From Chromatiales bacterium (ex Bugula neritina AB1) (GTDB taxonomy: Bacteria; Pseudomonadota; Gammaproteobacteria; Granulosicoccales; Granulosicoccaceae): a DNA stretch of 46,516 bases. The notes under the pieces are model-generated. The model had not been told where the DNA came from and ran no database searches. It worked only from the letters and a program-made list of their open reading frames with translations. Location: positions 1 to 46,516 of the forward strand of contig MDLA01000070.1 in NCBI GenBank assembly GCA_001730015.1, in the 5' to 3' direction. How positions within the stretch are numbered: the stretch's first letter is position 1; the number at the start of each line of letters is the position of its first letter. Shown here piece by piece: positions 17,333 through 26,307 of this stretch. The translations under genes were made by a program, and so were the position numbers.

Positions 17333-17755
17333 ATGATCAGCGAATATGTCGAGTACCGGACGAGAGAAAAAACATTGATTTACAGTGATACCAGTCGGGA
17401 TTCCGAAGAATTGAATGTTTTAGCCACTCGCTTTGGTATGACTGAATACGAGCTGTTCGGTATTGCGTTTTATGACGGCCATGGCTATCCGGCAGAAGAG
17501 GTTATGCTGCAGGACATGTTCATGGAATTTCTGCACAACGGCCTGGCTCCGCAATGGCTTCGATCCTACGTCAAATGTCGAATATGCAGTAGAGAACTAC
17601 CGGCTGAGAGCATTAAAAAATCGGCACTCATTACTACTGGTGCGCGCTCTGCCATCGTTAAATGGCGACCGACAGTGAGTATTTTCTCGTTTACCCTGAT
17701 CGGACCGATAAGCAGTTCCGAATACAGTTCGATCAGCGATTCCCCGGAAGGATAA
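17333..17755 (+). CDS. Small hypothetical protein, C-terminus possibly frameshifted
   Basis: 141 aa from ATG at 17333. Residues 1-80 (YVEYRTREKTLIYSDTSRDS, then ELFGIAFYDGHG and MEFLHNGLAPQWLRSYVK) look like genuine, conserved-type sequence. After about residue 81 the composition changes to a Ser-rich tail that looks out of frame. From around 17575 another frame reads VEYAVENYRLRALKNRHS to a stop at 17678 and appears more protein-like. Either the tail is real or a one-base shift occurred near 17570-17580. I do not recognise the family. Confidence 0.5.
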   Translation: MISEYVEYRTREKTLIYSDTSRDSEELNVLATRFGMTEYELFGIAFYDGHGYPAEEVMLQDMFMEFLHNGLAPQWLRSYVKCRICSRELPAESIKKSALITTGARSAIVKWRPTVSIFSFTLIGPISSSEYSSISDSPEG

Positions 17756-17876
17756 ATATTCCTTCGGATTGCTGATCCGGCGATCACTACGTGATATACG
17801 CCAGCGGTTAGCGCTGAATTTGAGGTATGATGCCCGCTTTTTACTCACCACCGGATGTTAAAAACAGGGTTATCGC

Positions 17877-18446
17877 ATGCCAAAAGCCAGTGAATTAAAA
17901 AAAGGTCAGGTTGTCGAGATAGATGGAGAGCCCTGGTCTGTTAAGCAGGTTGAGGCCAAAAGCCCGTCTTCCCGTGGCGCATCCACTTTGTATAAGATTC
18001 GTTTTTTCCATGTAAAGACAAAGCAGAAGCGAGACGAGTCTTTCAAAGGTGAAGACTTTCTGCGTGATGCGGACTGCCAGCGTGTGGCTGTTCAGTATTC
18101 CTATCGGGATGGTGATTCATTCAACTTCATGGATCTCGAAGACTACTCCCAGTACGCGCTGAATGCTGATGAGCTGGAAGAGCAGATTGCGTATCTCGCC
18201 GAAGGTCTGGAGGGAATCTATGCGCTGCTGCTTGACGGTCAGATTGCCGGTATTGAATTACCCCAGTTTGTAGAAATGGACATTGTCGAGACTGACCCGG
18301 CGATCAAAGGTGCGAGTGCCACAGGTCGAACCAAAACCGCAACAACCAGCACCGGATTGACGTTGCAGGTGCCGGAATATCTTGATGTGGGTGAGAGGAT
18401 CAAGGTCACTTCAGCGACCGGTAAGTTCTCGGCGCGCGCGAGTTAA
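17877..18446 (+). CDS. efpL: Elongation factor P-like protein EfpL (YeiP)
   Basis: 189 aa, full length with three OB/KOW-like domains. EfpL is a paralogue of EF-P that binds ribosomes stalled at proline-rich motifs and helps peptide bond formation. The distinguishing loop of domain I reads SPSSRGASTLYK with Arg at residue 33, the position EfpL uses unmodified, in contrast to the lysine of EF-P that is beta-lysylated. The C-terminal signature VETDPAIKGASA and the closing VPEYLDVGERIKV are typical. The start is ATG at 17877. A TATGAT hexamer at 17826-17831 could be its -10 element. It is convergent with the YbaK-type gene. Confidence 0.95.
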   Translation: MPKASELKKGQVVEIDGEPWSVKQVEAKSPSSRGASTLYKIRFFHVKTKQKRDESFKGEDFLRDADCQRVAVQYSYRDGDSFNFMDLEDYSQYALNADELEEQIAYLAEGLEGIYALLLDGQIAGIELPQFVEMDIVETDPAIKGASATGRTKTATTSTGLTLQVPEYLDVGERIKVTSATGKFSARAS

Positions 18447-18480
18447 TAAACTCGAAGAAAAATGCTAGCGGCAAGTTGGA

Positions 18481-18981
18481 TCAGCCGGCGGGATAAGGGT
18501 TTGCCAGGTTCTCCACAACTTCCATATTCGGTAGTTTTAACAAACCGCCGGGTGGCATCAGGATTTTCGATGTCCGGTTGCCGCCACCGATAATGATCTC
18601 GTCACACTCCATAACCCGACTATCTACCCACAGCGGGAGTGATGCTGGCAGGGATATCGGAGTAACTCCCCCGAGCTCCATACCTGTCAGCTCCCGTGTA
18701 ATTTCAGGGGTGGCGAAAGAGAGCTTTTTTACTCCGAGCTTTTTGCGAACAGTATTGTTGACGTCCAGCCGGCAATTCGCCAGAACGACACAACACGCAT
18801 ACGTAGGTTCGCCTTTTTTCGAGCCCACAACCAACGCGTTTGCTGATTGATCAGGCGAATAGCCGTAGTGTGAGCAAAAATCAGCTGTGTCTGCCAGCGA
18901 GGCATCGCATTCGATTGCAGTGTGGGGTATAGCGAGGGTTTCCAGAAGTTCTAGCACTTCAGGCTGTAGTGGTGAGGGCAT
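18481..18981 (-). CDS. YbaK/ProX-type aminoacyl-tRNA deacylase domain protein
   Basis: 166 aa, single-domain YbaK/EbsC fold. Visible family features: SADQSANALVV-like block (YSPDQSANALVVGSKKG), the nearly invariant Lys in VRKKLGVKKLSF, and the GGVTPISLP and IGGGNRTSKI loops that line the substrate pocket. Members hydrolyse mischarged tRNAs such as Cys-tRNA(Pro) or Ala-tRNA(Pro); which one applies here cannot be read from the sequence. The start is ATG at 18981. Upstream, the divergent intergenic region contains a 183-bp inverted-repeat element. Confidence 0.88.
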   Translation of the reverse strand: MPSPLQPEVLELLETLAIPHTAIECDASLADTADFCSHYGYSPDQSANALVVGSKKGEPTYACCVVLANCRLDVNNTVRKKLGVKKLSFATPEITRELTGMELGGVTPISLPASLPLWVDSRVMECDEIIIGGGNRTSKILMPPGGLLKLPNMEVVENLANPYPAG

Positions 18982-19091
18982 TCGGCGTCCGGAGTCCAGT
19001 TGTCTTTCAAGAGGTCTGTGATCATAGTTTAGCGTGGCCCGTGTTGTGTCTCTACGGTCATGGATAGATTCTGCCGGTTTTTAATACGTTG

Positions 19092-19274
19092 TTAACCTGG
19101 ATTATTCATGGGGTGGTGAGCATAACGTGCAGACCTAACTTATTCACAGCAAGGGATTACACAGTGCATTTTATTCTCGCGTCCAATACGTGTTGATATT
19201 TGCAAGAGAAAAAACTCTCCGTGGGATCAAAGATCAAGTGAGATGCCGTCAATCCCATGAATAATTCAGGTTAA
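19092..19274. repeat. 183-bp MITE-like element, copy A
   Basis: It begins TTAACCTGGATTATTCATGG at 19092 and ends with the inverse at 19254-19274. The 21-bp terminal inverted repeats differ at one base. A second copy of exactly 183 bp lies in opposite orientation at 32654-32836 and shares internal blocks: CAGTG(C/G)ATTTT(A/C)TTCTCGCGTC, then TTTGCAAGAGAAAAAA. Coding capacity is absent. It sits between the divergent YbaK-type and small-lipoprotein genes. Architecture fits a non-autonomous miniature element; the mobilising transposase is not in the window. Confidence 0.85.
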
Positions 19275-19364
19275 ATATCCGGTAAGTCGCGATGGCTGGA
19301 TTAAAGGTGTAGTCTAAGCGGCCGCCTGTTACATGCAGGATTCAGTAATGAAAGATAGAAAAAT

Positions 19365-19553
19365 ATGAAGCGAAAACATCTGGTTGCACTTGCTTTGGGC
19401 ATGTCATTATCAGTAACTGGTGGGTGCACGGCTATTGCCATTGTGGATGCTGCAGCAAGTACCGCTATTGGTGCCGGAAAGCTTGCTGTAAAGGGGACAA
19501 CCGCCGCTATCGGGGCAGTGATTCCCGATGGTGACGACGAAAAGAAAAAATAG
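19365..19553 (+). CDS. Small putative lipoprotein
   Basis: 62 aa. A positively charged start (MKRKH) is followed by a hydrophobic core and VTGGCTAIAIVD; the Cys at about 21 is the likely lipidation site, although Thr at -3 is not an ideal lipobox. The mature part is a short Ala/Gly/Thr-rich amphipathic stretch ending in the charged DGDDEKKK. Very small lipoproteins ending in PDGDD/DK-type tails are widespread in gammaproteobacteria, with no established function. The start is ATG at 19365, directly downstream of the 183-bp repeat. Confidence 0.7.
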   Translation: MKRKHLVALALGMSLSVTGGCTAIAIVDAAASTAIGAGKLAVKGTTAAIGAVIPDGDDEKKK

Positions 19554-19621
19554 CCCGGTGAATGGGCGACATCCGCATGGCAGTAATCTCCGGCTGATTA
19601 ATCAACCGGGGCTTCTGACTC

Positions 19622-19652
19622 AAAAAAAATTGTGCAGCAAACCTTCTGCAAC
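19622..19652 (-). terminator. Candidate intrinsic terminator of xthA
   Basis: Directly after the xthA stop on the minus strand lies a 5-bp stem (TGCAG with CTGCA, 8-nt loop), followed three bases later by eight T residues. The stem is short, so this would be a weak terminator. Its position and T-run support the call. Confidence 0.45.
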
Positions 19653-20468
19653 TTAATAGTCAAATTCGCTCCAGACCGGGCAGTGATCTGACGGTTTTTC
19701 CATACCGCGAATATCGTAATCCATTCCGCTGTCGATCAATGTGCTGGTGAGAGGTTTTGTCGTCAGCAGGTGATCAATTCGCAGACCGCTTTTCGGGTCG
19801 CGATCAAAGCCGCGGGTTCGGTAGTCGAACCAGCTTAGGGAGCCGGTTTCGTTGGGGTATTTAATCCGGTAGGTGTCGTCGAGGCCGAATTCCTGTAACG
19901 TGGTGAACCAGTCTCTTTCTTCCGGTAGAAAGCTTACATGGCCGCTGCGCAGCCAGGCTTTAATCCGGTCAGCCGAGAGCCCGATATCTTCATCTACCGG
20001 GCAGATATTAAAATCACCAATGACGGCAATTGCATCTGTGTTTTTATAGTCGGTATGTAAGTGCGCGGTGAGCTCGGCATAAAATTTCTCTTTGCCGGGA
20101 AACTTGACCGGATGATCTCGTTTTTCGCCATTTGGAAAGTAGCCGTTGATCACGGTTATCGCATTGCCGTTTCTGGTTTCAAAGCTGCCGGTGATCAAAC
20201 GCCTTTGCGATTCTTCAGTATCCCCCGGCAAGCCCTTGATAACTGATTTGAATGGAAGCCGCGATAACATTGCTACGCCATAGTGTGTTTTCTGGCCGTG
20301 GAATTCAACGTGGTAGCCCATATCGCATACCTGCTCAATCGGGAAGTCGAGGTCCGGTACCTTGGTTTCCTGCAAGCCGATGATGTCCGGCTCGTGTTTT
20401 TCGATCAAGGCTTCGAGCTGATGGAATCGCAGTCGCAGGCTGTTGACGTTAAATGAGACTATTTTCAT
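19653..20468 (-). CDS. xthA: Exodeoxyribonuclease III / AP endonuclease
   Basis: 271 aa, the usual length. XthA cleaves DNA 5' to abasic sites and removes 3'-blocking groups in base excision repair. Active-site elements are all present: NVNSLR, GLQETK with Glu34, NGYFPNG, GDFNICP with Asp152 and Asn154, LRIDH, and the C-terminal SDHCPVW with the catalytic His near 262. The start is ATG at 20468, preceded by GAGGAGA. It begins 40 bp after the rapA stop on the same strand, so both are probably in one transcript. Confidence 0.97.
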   Translation of the reverse strand: MKIVSFNVNSLRLRFHQLEALIEKHEPDIIGLQETKVPDLDFPIEQVCDMGYHVEFHGQKTHYGVAMLSRLPFKSVIKGLPGDTEESQRRLITGSFETRNGNAITVINGYFPNGEKRDHPVKFPGKEKFYAELTAHLHTDYKNTDAIAVIGDFNICPVDEDIGLSADRIKAWLRSGHVSFLPEERDWFTTLQEFGLDDTYRIKYPNETGSLSWFDYRTRGFDRDPKSGLRIDHLLTTKPLTSTLIDSGMDYDIRGMEKPSDHCPVWSEFDY

Positions 20469-20508
20469 GGCTGTTTAAATCTCCTCGACGGGGGCGGCTG
20501 TGCCGCGA

Positions 20509-23232
20509 TCAGGCGATGCCGAATACCCTAACCAGATCCAGCACACATCGCAATTGTGATATAGCACGCAGTGTTTCATCAAGCCGGGTGCGCAAACCGT
20601 CGAGCTCATCCGCTCGAACTGATTTGTTGCGCCTGGAGAGTTGCTCTAGCCGTGCTAGCTCACCGCCTAGAATAGTACGAGCATTTTCAGCCGCTTTTAG
20701 TTTTAAGGCGGTGACGGCAGAACTGGCAATCCCTTCTGCTTCGGTTAACTGCTTTTGCAATTGCGGGCGTTTGACCGATATCAGTTGCTTGGCCAGTGGT
20801 TTTTTTATTGAGTGGAAAGCATCGTCCAGGGCGTCGTGCGTGAATTGTCCGGTGAGGTCCTCACAGGATTCGCTGAGTACGACCCGCAACAGCTCGCCGT
20901 CGAGATATTGTTCCACTGCCAGCGAACGCGGAGCAGGGCAGTCGAATACGTAGTGTGCTTCAAGCAGAACGCTGCCGCGCTTGAGTGAGTCATCTTGCAT
21001 GGCGCCCACCAGTACCTGCCCGAAGCCACCGGAAATAATCTGGTCCATAGCGGTTTGCACCAGCGGGTGTTCCCACGATAGAAATTCGACATCCTCTCGA
21101 GCCAGTGCAACATGGCGTCGATAGGTTATGGTTGTGCCATCTTCAGGCAATCCGGGGAATTCACTGACCGCCATGTGCTCACCAGGGGTTATAATATAGG
21201 TGTGTGCTGACTGGTCTTCGATTTCCACCCCCAGATTATCCAGGGCATGATCCATATAGTTTTTCAGGGTGTTATCGGTATCGTAGAAAACTATTTCCTC
21301 GATAATCGGGGTTGAAACGGATTCGCGGTGTGAACTCAGCTCAAGCAGCCGGTCACGGCCCTGTTCTATTTTTTCGCGGTGTCTGGCGGCGAGTGTTGCC
21401 GCTTGATCAATCAGGGCATTGATATCGTTGCAGTTGCCGGCCAGCGCATTGTTGAATTGGTCTGCAAGTTCTGCTCGAACAATTTCACCTACCTGAGATG
21501 TCTGTTCAAAAGCGTTCAGGCCATCGTGATACCAGCGCTGCAGAAATTCGTCGCGGCTGCCCGGGAGAAATGGCAGCAGAATATTGATTGTCTGTGTCTG
21601 GCCTATGCGGTCTAGACGACCGATGCGTTGCTCGAGCAGATCTGCATTTTCCGGAAGATCGAGCAATATCATATGGTGCAGGAACTGAAAGTTACGACCT
21701 TCACTGCCAATTTCAGAGCATAACAAAATGGGGCTGCCAGACTCGTTGTCGGCAAAGTACTCGGCAGCACGGTCGCGCTCGACGATCGACATGTCTTCAT
21801 GGAAAACGGCCGCATGTATGCCGAAAGTTGTACGTAGCTGCTCGTGCAGTTTTTCAACCTGGGAGATAGACTGGCAGATAAGCAGTAATTTTTCGGGTGC
21901 CAGTTCCTCGATTTTTTCACCCAGCCAGTCGCTGATTTTCCCTGACTTCAACAAGTACGGGTGCGCTACCCGCTCAGGGAAGCCGGTAACAGCGCTGCGA
22001 GTATTGCGAAACATCACTCGACCAGTGCCGTGATGATCAATTAACGCGTCAACCGTGCTTATATTGTCACTCGCATCGACGTCCAGCTCAGCGAGTCGGG
22101 TTTGCTGGTCGTCGGCTAGTTTAGTATCAGCGAGTAATGCGGTGGCAATATCGGCTAGTTCGCGAAACCCCGATTCTTCATTCTGGAACTGCTCGAATGA
22201 GGGAAATCGATGCGGATCGAGCAGTTGCAAGCGCGCAAAGTGTCCACGATTACCCAGTTGCTCAGGGGTGGCTGTGAGTAACAACAGAGAGGGAATAGCA
22301 GCGGAAAGTTGTGCTATGCAGCCGTAGGTCGTTGTGGTGTCCGGTTCGTTGTCGTCCGGGTGCTGATCGGAAACCAGGTGATGCGCTTCATCGACTATAA
22401 GCGTATCCCATCCGGCGTCGACCGCATGCTGCTGCACTTGCGGGTCGGATAGCAGGAAAGGGAGTGTGGTCAGCACCAGTTGACGGTCAAGAAAAGGATT
22501 GCCCTCAGTGGCTGAAGCTAAAGATTCTTCGTAGATTAAATCATCTATGATACTGAAGCGCAGATTGAAACGTCTGCGCATCTCTACCAGCCATTGGTGC
22601 AGCAAAGGCTCAGGAACAATGACCAGCACGCGATTTATAGAACCGTGCATCAATTGCCGGTGCATAATCAATCCGGCTTCGATTGTCTTGCCAAGACCGA
22701 CTTCATCGCTAAGCAAAACACGTGGCCGCAATCGGCTGGCTACTTCATTGGCAATATAAAGCTGATGCGGGATGAGCTCAGCGCGTGCTCCGGTGAGACC
22801 GAATACCTGAGAGCGAATCAGCTGCTGCTGCATCTGCCGTGTCTGAAGCCGAATATGATAGCGTCGTTCGCGATCAAATTGCCCATTCAACAGTTTGTCG
22901 GAAGGGCGATTAAATTGAGTGAAGTTATCGAGTTGGGTCTCGCTGAGGGTAACTTCAGATCCATCTTCAGCAGTGCCGTAGTAGACAACCAGTCCGTCAA
23001 CTTCTTCGAGGTCAGTAACAATGATCTCTCGCTTGTCGGAACTTTTTATTCGATCGCCAGCGCCGAAGATAACTCGCGTTAATGGTGCGGTCTCGGCGGA
23101 ATAGGTACGAATCTCTCCGCTTGCCATATAGACAAGTGTGATGAGACGGTGTTCAGTTTTTAAAATTGTACCGAGCCCGAGATCAGTCTCGGTGTCGCTG
23201 ATCCAGCGTTGTCCAGGTGAAAAAGTAGGCAT
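20509..23232 (-). CDS. rapA: RNA polymerase-associated Swi2/Snf2 ATPase RapA
   Basis: 907 aa, somewhat shorter than the 968 aa of E. coli RapA but with the full layout: N-terminal Tudor-like domains (about 1-105), Swi2/Snf2 ATPase with Walker A SDEVGLGKT (about 175-183) and DEAH (281-284), the HepA-type helicase C motif region (LLCSEIGSEGRNFQ; QRIGRLDRIGQ), and the Rap-specific C-terminal domain. RapA remodels or recycles stalled RNA polymerase. The start is ATG at 23232 without an obvious Shine-Dalgarno. It is followed by xthA, a pairing of transcription recovery and DNA repair. Confidence 0.96.
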   Translation of the reverse strand: MPTFSPGQRWISDTETDLGLGTILKTEHRLITLVYMASGEIRTYSAETAPLTRVIFGAGDRIKSSDKREIIVTDLEEVDGLVVYYGTAEDGSEVTLSETQLDNFTQFNRPSDKLLNGQFDRERRYHIRLQTRQMQQQLIRSQVFGLTGARAELIPHQLYIANEVASRLRPRVLLSDEVGLGKTIEAGLIMHRQLMHGSINRVLVIVPEPLLHQWLVEMRRRFNLRFSIIDDLIYEESLASATEGNPFLDRQLVLTTLPFLLSDPQVQQHAVDAGWDTLIVDEAHHLVSDQHPDDNEPDTTTTYGCIAQLSAAIPSLLLLTATPEQLGNRGHFARLQLLDPHRFPSFEQFQNEESGFRELADIATALLADTKLADDQQTRLAELDVDASDNISTVDALIDHHGTGRVMFRNTRSAVTGFPERVAHPYLLKSGKISDWLGEKIEELAPEKLLLICQSISQVEKLHEQLRTTFGIHAAVFHEDMSIVERDRAAEYFADNESGSPILLCSEIGSEGRNFQFLHHMILLDLPENADLLEQRIGRLDRIGQTQTINILLPFLPGSRDEFLQRWYHDGLNAFEQTSQVGEIVRAELADQFNNALAGNCNDINALIDQAATLAARHREKIEQGRDRLLELSSHRESVSTPIIEEIVFYDTDNTLKNYMDHALDNLGVEIEDQSAHTYIITPGEHMAVSEFPGLPEDGTTITYRRHVALAREDVEFLSWEHPLVQTAMDQIISGGFGQVLVGAMQDDSLKRGSVLLEAHYVFDCPAPRSLAVEQYLDGELLRVVLSESCEDLTGQFTHDALDDAFHSIKKPLAKQLISVKRPQLQKQLTEAEGIASSAVTALKLKAAENARTILGGELARLEQLSRRNKSVRADELDGLRTRLDETLRAISQLRCVLDLVRVFGIA

Positions 23233-23433
23233 TAAATAGTTTTTTATACTTGTGTTGTGCTGTAGTGGGTCGGGGGATAGAAGCGCCGGTCGAATTAAGC
23301 AATTCTAATCACTTGCGGGATCGCTTTCCATGCTTTTACTGACAGGGAAGTGTTAAGCCGGAATATCCATAGAATAAAACTAAGACAATTGCCGCTTATT
23401 GGCAGATTACACCAATGGCGATAGCCGTTATAC

Positions 23434-24954
23434 TCATGGATTGTTTGCGAAACTATCTTTTACCGATTCACGTAACAGTTTTTTCTGTACTTTTCCCATG
23501 GTATTACGTGGTAGCTCGGGAACTATCCGGTAGGATTTTGGCTGTTTGAATTTTGCCAGCGCTTCAGACATCGCGTTTCTGATGACGTCGATATCAATCG
23601 TGCAGTCCGGTTTGGCGACCAGCAGGGCGATTACACCTTCTCCAAAGTCAGGGTGAGGCGCGCCTACCACCGCTGATTCCAGTACATCAGGTTGATCATC
23701 GAGCAAGAGTTCTATTTCTTTGGGGTAGATATTAAAGCCGCCGGAAATAATGAGATCCTTATTTCGACCGACAATCCGGATATAACCATCGGCATCGATA
23801 GTGGCGAGGTCACCGGTTATAAAAAAACCGTCGGCTTTTAGCTCTTCAGCTGTTTTATCCGGCATGCGCCAATACCCTGAAAATACATTGGGACCTCGCA
23901 CTTCAAGCACACCAATCTCTCCGTTTGGCAGCTCGTTTCCTGTTTGCGTGTTACACACTTTTGCTTCAACCCCGGGCAGAGGAAAGCCGACAGTTCCTGC
24001 ACGACGTTCTCCATCGTACGGGTTTGATGTATTCATGTTGGTTTCGGTCATACCGTAACGTTCGAGAATGCGCTGTCCCGTGCGTGCTTCAAAAGCTTCA
24101 TGGGTTTCAGCGAGCAGCGGTGCGCTGCCTGAGACAAAGAGGCGCATATGCTTTACGGTGTCACGGTCAAATTTGTTGTCGTCGAGTAAGCGGGTGTAGA
24201 AAGTTGGGACCCCCATCATGACGCTTGAATCGGGCAGGTGTTCCCGGACAATATCGACGTTGAAAGCTGGTATATAAATCATTGAAGCGCCTGCAAGAAA
24301 AATGGTATTGCAAGCGACGAACAAACCGTGTGTATGATAAACGGGCAGTGCATGCAGCAGAACGTCGTCTGCTGTAAATTTCCAATAGTCAACCAGTGTC
24401 AGTGCATTCGACAGCAGGTTGTTGTGCGTTAGCATTGCGCCTTTGGATCTGCCGGTAGTGCCTGAGGTATATAAAATGGCCGCAAGGTCACCGGCCTCTC
24501 TCGATACCGTATCAAATGTCAGCGGCTTCGACCTGGCGAGTTCCGAGAGTGATCCTTCACCATTGGCATCCAGAGTGTGCAGTACGCAATTAGTACCAGC
24601 CACTGCCGATTGCAGATTATCCAAATTTTGCGGGTCACATAACAATGCAGCAGGTTCTGCATCGCCAACAAAATAGGCGACTTCCTTGGCTGTATACGCA
24701 GTATTTAACGGGAGAAATACGGCTCCCGCTTGAATACAAGCTGCATAAACCGCCAGCGCCTGCGGTGTTTTGTGAACCTGCACGGCCACCCGATCGCCGA
24801 CGCTGACACCTGCTTCAGTCAGTGCACCTGCGTACTGCGCGGCCAGTTTGATAAACGCCGCATAGCTCATCGATGAGCCATCAGGCTGGCTGAGTAGTCG
24901 TTTGTTGTTGGACGTATGAGGGGCGAGCAGGGTGTCGTACAGCGCGTTGGCCAT
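23434..24954 (-). CDS. matB: Malonyl-CoA synthetase-like acyl-CoA ligase
   Basis: About 506 aa, ANL superfamily adenylating enzyme. It has the P-loop YTSGTTGRSKGAM, the A5 motif ERYGMTETNMNTSNPYDG, the hinge RNKDLIISGGFNIYP, and the C-terminal catalytic Lys in PRNTMGKVQKK. The ERYGMTETNM(N/L)TSNPYDGERR signature is characteristic of MatB-type malonyl-CoA synthetases, which activate malonate (or methylmalonate) with CoA and ATP. Neither a malonyl-CoA decarboxylase (matA) nor a malonate transporter is adjacent, so the physiological substrate is inferred only. ATG at 24954 (MANALYDTL) is preferred to an in-frame start at 24969. Confidence 0.87.
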   Translation of the reverse strand: MANALYDTLLAPHTSNNKRLLSQPDGSSMSYAAFIKLAAQYAGALTEAGVSVGDRVAVQVHKTPQALAVYAACIQAGAVFLPLNTAYTAKEVAYFVGDAEPAALLCDPQNLDNLQSAVAGTNCVLHTLDANGEGSLSELARSKPLTFDTVSREAGDLAAILYTSGTTGRSKGAMLTHNNLLSNALTLVDYWKFTADDVLLHALPVYHTHGLFVACNTIFLAGASMIYIPAFNVDIVREHLPDSSVMMGVPTFYTRLLDDNKFDRDTVKHMRLFVSGSAPLLAETHEAFEARTGQRILERYGMTETNMNTSNPYDGERRAGTVGFPLPGVEAKVCNTQTGNELPNGEIGVLEVRGPNVFSGYWRMPDKTAEELKADGFFITGDLATIDADGYIRIVGRNKDLIISGGFNIYPKEIELLLDDQPDVLESAVVGAPHPDFGEGVIALLVAKPDCTIDIDVIRNAMSEALAKFKQPKSYRIVPELPRNTMGKVQKKLLRESVKDSFANNP

Positions 24955-24969
24955 AGTATGGAGTATCAC

Positions 24970-25324
24970 CAGGTGAGCTAAACAAGCATTGTAAACTAAT
25001 TTGGCGCCTTGTTTCGCGAGTCGACCCTAGGGAATTTCACTATGTAGAGGCGATTAACTTTGTGGTTATTCAATTTTTTCGCTGATGTACCGTCATGAGT
25101 AGTAGTTCGGTCTGCATGCTGTGTTTATCGTTTTAGCTGTAGGCTGGTTAACAGTTGTTACAGTTCAAACACTTAAATAACAAGTAGCTACGGTTTTTAC
25201 TTCAAATAATGCTCAAGCACAGCTCTTTCGATGACGTTAACTTTAAAAGACACTTCTTTCGCGGAAGCTGTGTTAGGAGTTAGAACGGTTTTACCGGTTA
25301 GCTGGAAAAGCTTCCTGTGTTTGC
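24970..25324. other. Intergenic region without recognised gene
   Basis: 355 bp between the divergent matB-like and coiled-coil genes. No reading frame of interest, terminator or repeat was found. It should contain both promoters, but no clear -35/-10 pair stood out. Confidence 0.4.
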
Positions 25325-26077
25325 TTGCAGGATGAGCTTTCAATAGATCAACAACAACCAAAAGTAGACGACAACATGCATGCACGACTGACCGTCAACG
25401 AACGGCAAAAAATTGAAAAAGAGATCGCAACGCTGGTATCCAGTTTAAGCGAGGCAGTTAGCTGCGGTGATCAACGTATCCTTGAGTTGGAAAAGCAGCT
25501 CGAAGAGGCCAGCAAGCAGCTTGCAAATGCTGAGTCTAATGCTGCTGCCTCCGCAGCGCAGATAGCAGCCTTTGAGAAACAGGTAGCAGAAATTAAAGAC
25601 GAGCTTGCCGATCGCAATGCTGAAATCTCGGTGTTGAAGCTTGAAATCAAGACGCTGACTAAAGATGCCGGTAATCTGCAGAAGCAAGCTGACGCAGGTT
25701 CTGCCGAGAATCAGAAGCTTCGTGATCGCATTGATGCCGCCATACGAGAGCGAGATCAGGCCCGCGGAGAAGTGACAGATTCTGAAAATGCCAATGCAGA
25801 CCTGCGTTCAACTATCGGTGAGTACGAATCGACAGATGCGCAACTTCGTGAACGTATTCAGGAGTTGGAACAGCAGCTGATCGTCGAGCGGCGTAAAACT
25901 GGCCAGGAGCTGATGACAAGAATTCTGGAGCTTGAAGCAATGCTGTCAGTAGAGCGCCAGCGTGTAGCGGAAATGCCGGAAATCTCGGAGATCAGCAAGA
26001 TCGATACGAAAGTGAAGGCGGCGAATAATAAGTCGGTGACTAAAACGAAGCAGTCTCTCGCTAAAAAGATGGGCTAG
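25325..26077 (+). CDS. Coiled-coil protein of unknown function
   Basis: 250 aa, almost entirely charged heptad-rich helix (about 30-225) with repeated E/K/Q/L/A patterns such as ELEKQLEEASKQLANAES and RIQELEQQLIVERRK, then a basic tail (VTKTKQSLAKKMG). There is no signal peptide or enzymatic motif. It probably acts as a scaffold or structural oligomer; the partner is unknown. TTG at 25325 opens the frame; ATG at 25376 (MHARLTVNER) is an equally credible start, and neither has a clear ribosome site. The palindromic 159-bp repeat begins 3 bp after the stop codon. Confidence 0.7.
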   Translation: MQDELSIDQQQPKVDDNMHARLTVNERQKIEKEIATLVSSLSEAVSCGDQRILELEKQLEEASKQLANAESNAAASAAQIAAFEKQVAEIKDELADRNAEISVLKLEIKTLTKDAGNLQKQADAGSAENQKLRDRIDAAIRERDQARGEVTDSENANADLRSTIGEYESTDAQLRERIQELEQQLIVERRKTGQELMTRILELEAMLSVERQRVAEMPEISEISKIDTKVKAANNKSVTKTKQSLAKKMG

Positions 26078-26080
26078 CAA

Positions 26081-26238
26081 GTGCCCAACCATAAACAGGC
26101 GCTACTGCGGACCACTCAAGCACGCAAATTTTCACCGACCACATGTAGTTATTCAGAGTAACTAATCGCTCACATGTGGTAGATGAAATCTCACGCACCT
26201 GAGTGAACCTCGCTACGCATCAGTTTGTGGACAGGCAC
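26081..26238. repeat. ERIC-like long imperfect palindrome, copy 2 (about 158 bp)
   Basis: Same orientation as the element at 7-165. Matching blocks include GCGCTACTGCGGA, TTTCACCGACCACATGTAG, CACATGTGGT and AAATCTCACGCACCTGAGTG. The terminal inverted repeats (GTGCCC.ACCATAAAC at the left, GTTTGTGGAC.GGCAC at the right) have diverged more than in copy 1. It starts 3 bp beyond the coiled-coil stop codon, so it would be transcribed at the 3' end of that mRNA and could fold as a long hairpin. Confidence 0.85.
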
Positions 26239-26278
26239 CAGGTATACGCGGTTTTTAGTTATTTGGTTGTTGAGAATA

Positions 26279-26307
26279 CAACAGCAGTTCATTCTGAACT
26301 GCTGTTG
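26279..26307. terminator. Perfect 13-bp-stem hairpin, possible terminator
   Basis: CAACAGCAGTTCA and TGAACTGCTGTTG form a perfect 13-bp stem around a TTC loop. The T-run (TTTTTTTT) comes only about 19 bases later, so it is not a textbook intrinsic terminator for the upstream gene. It could also be an mRNA-stabilising stem or an operator. Confidence 0.4.

Noticed and set aside
7..26238. The two palindromic repeats as ends of one composite transposon
   Set aside because: They are short, non-coding, in direct orientation, and the DNA between them is ordinary housekeeping genes with no transposase.
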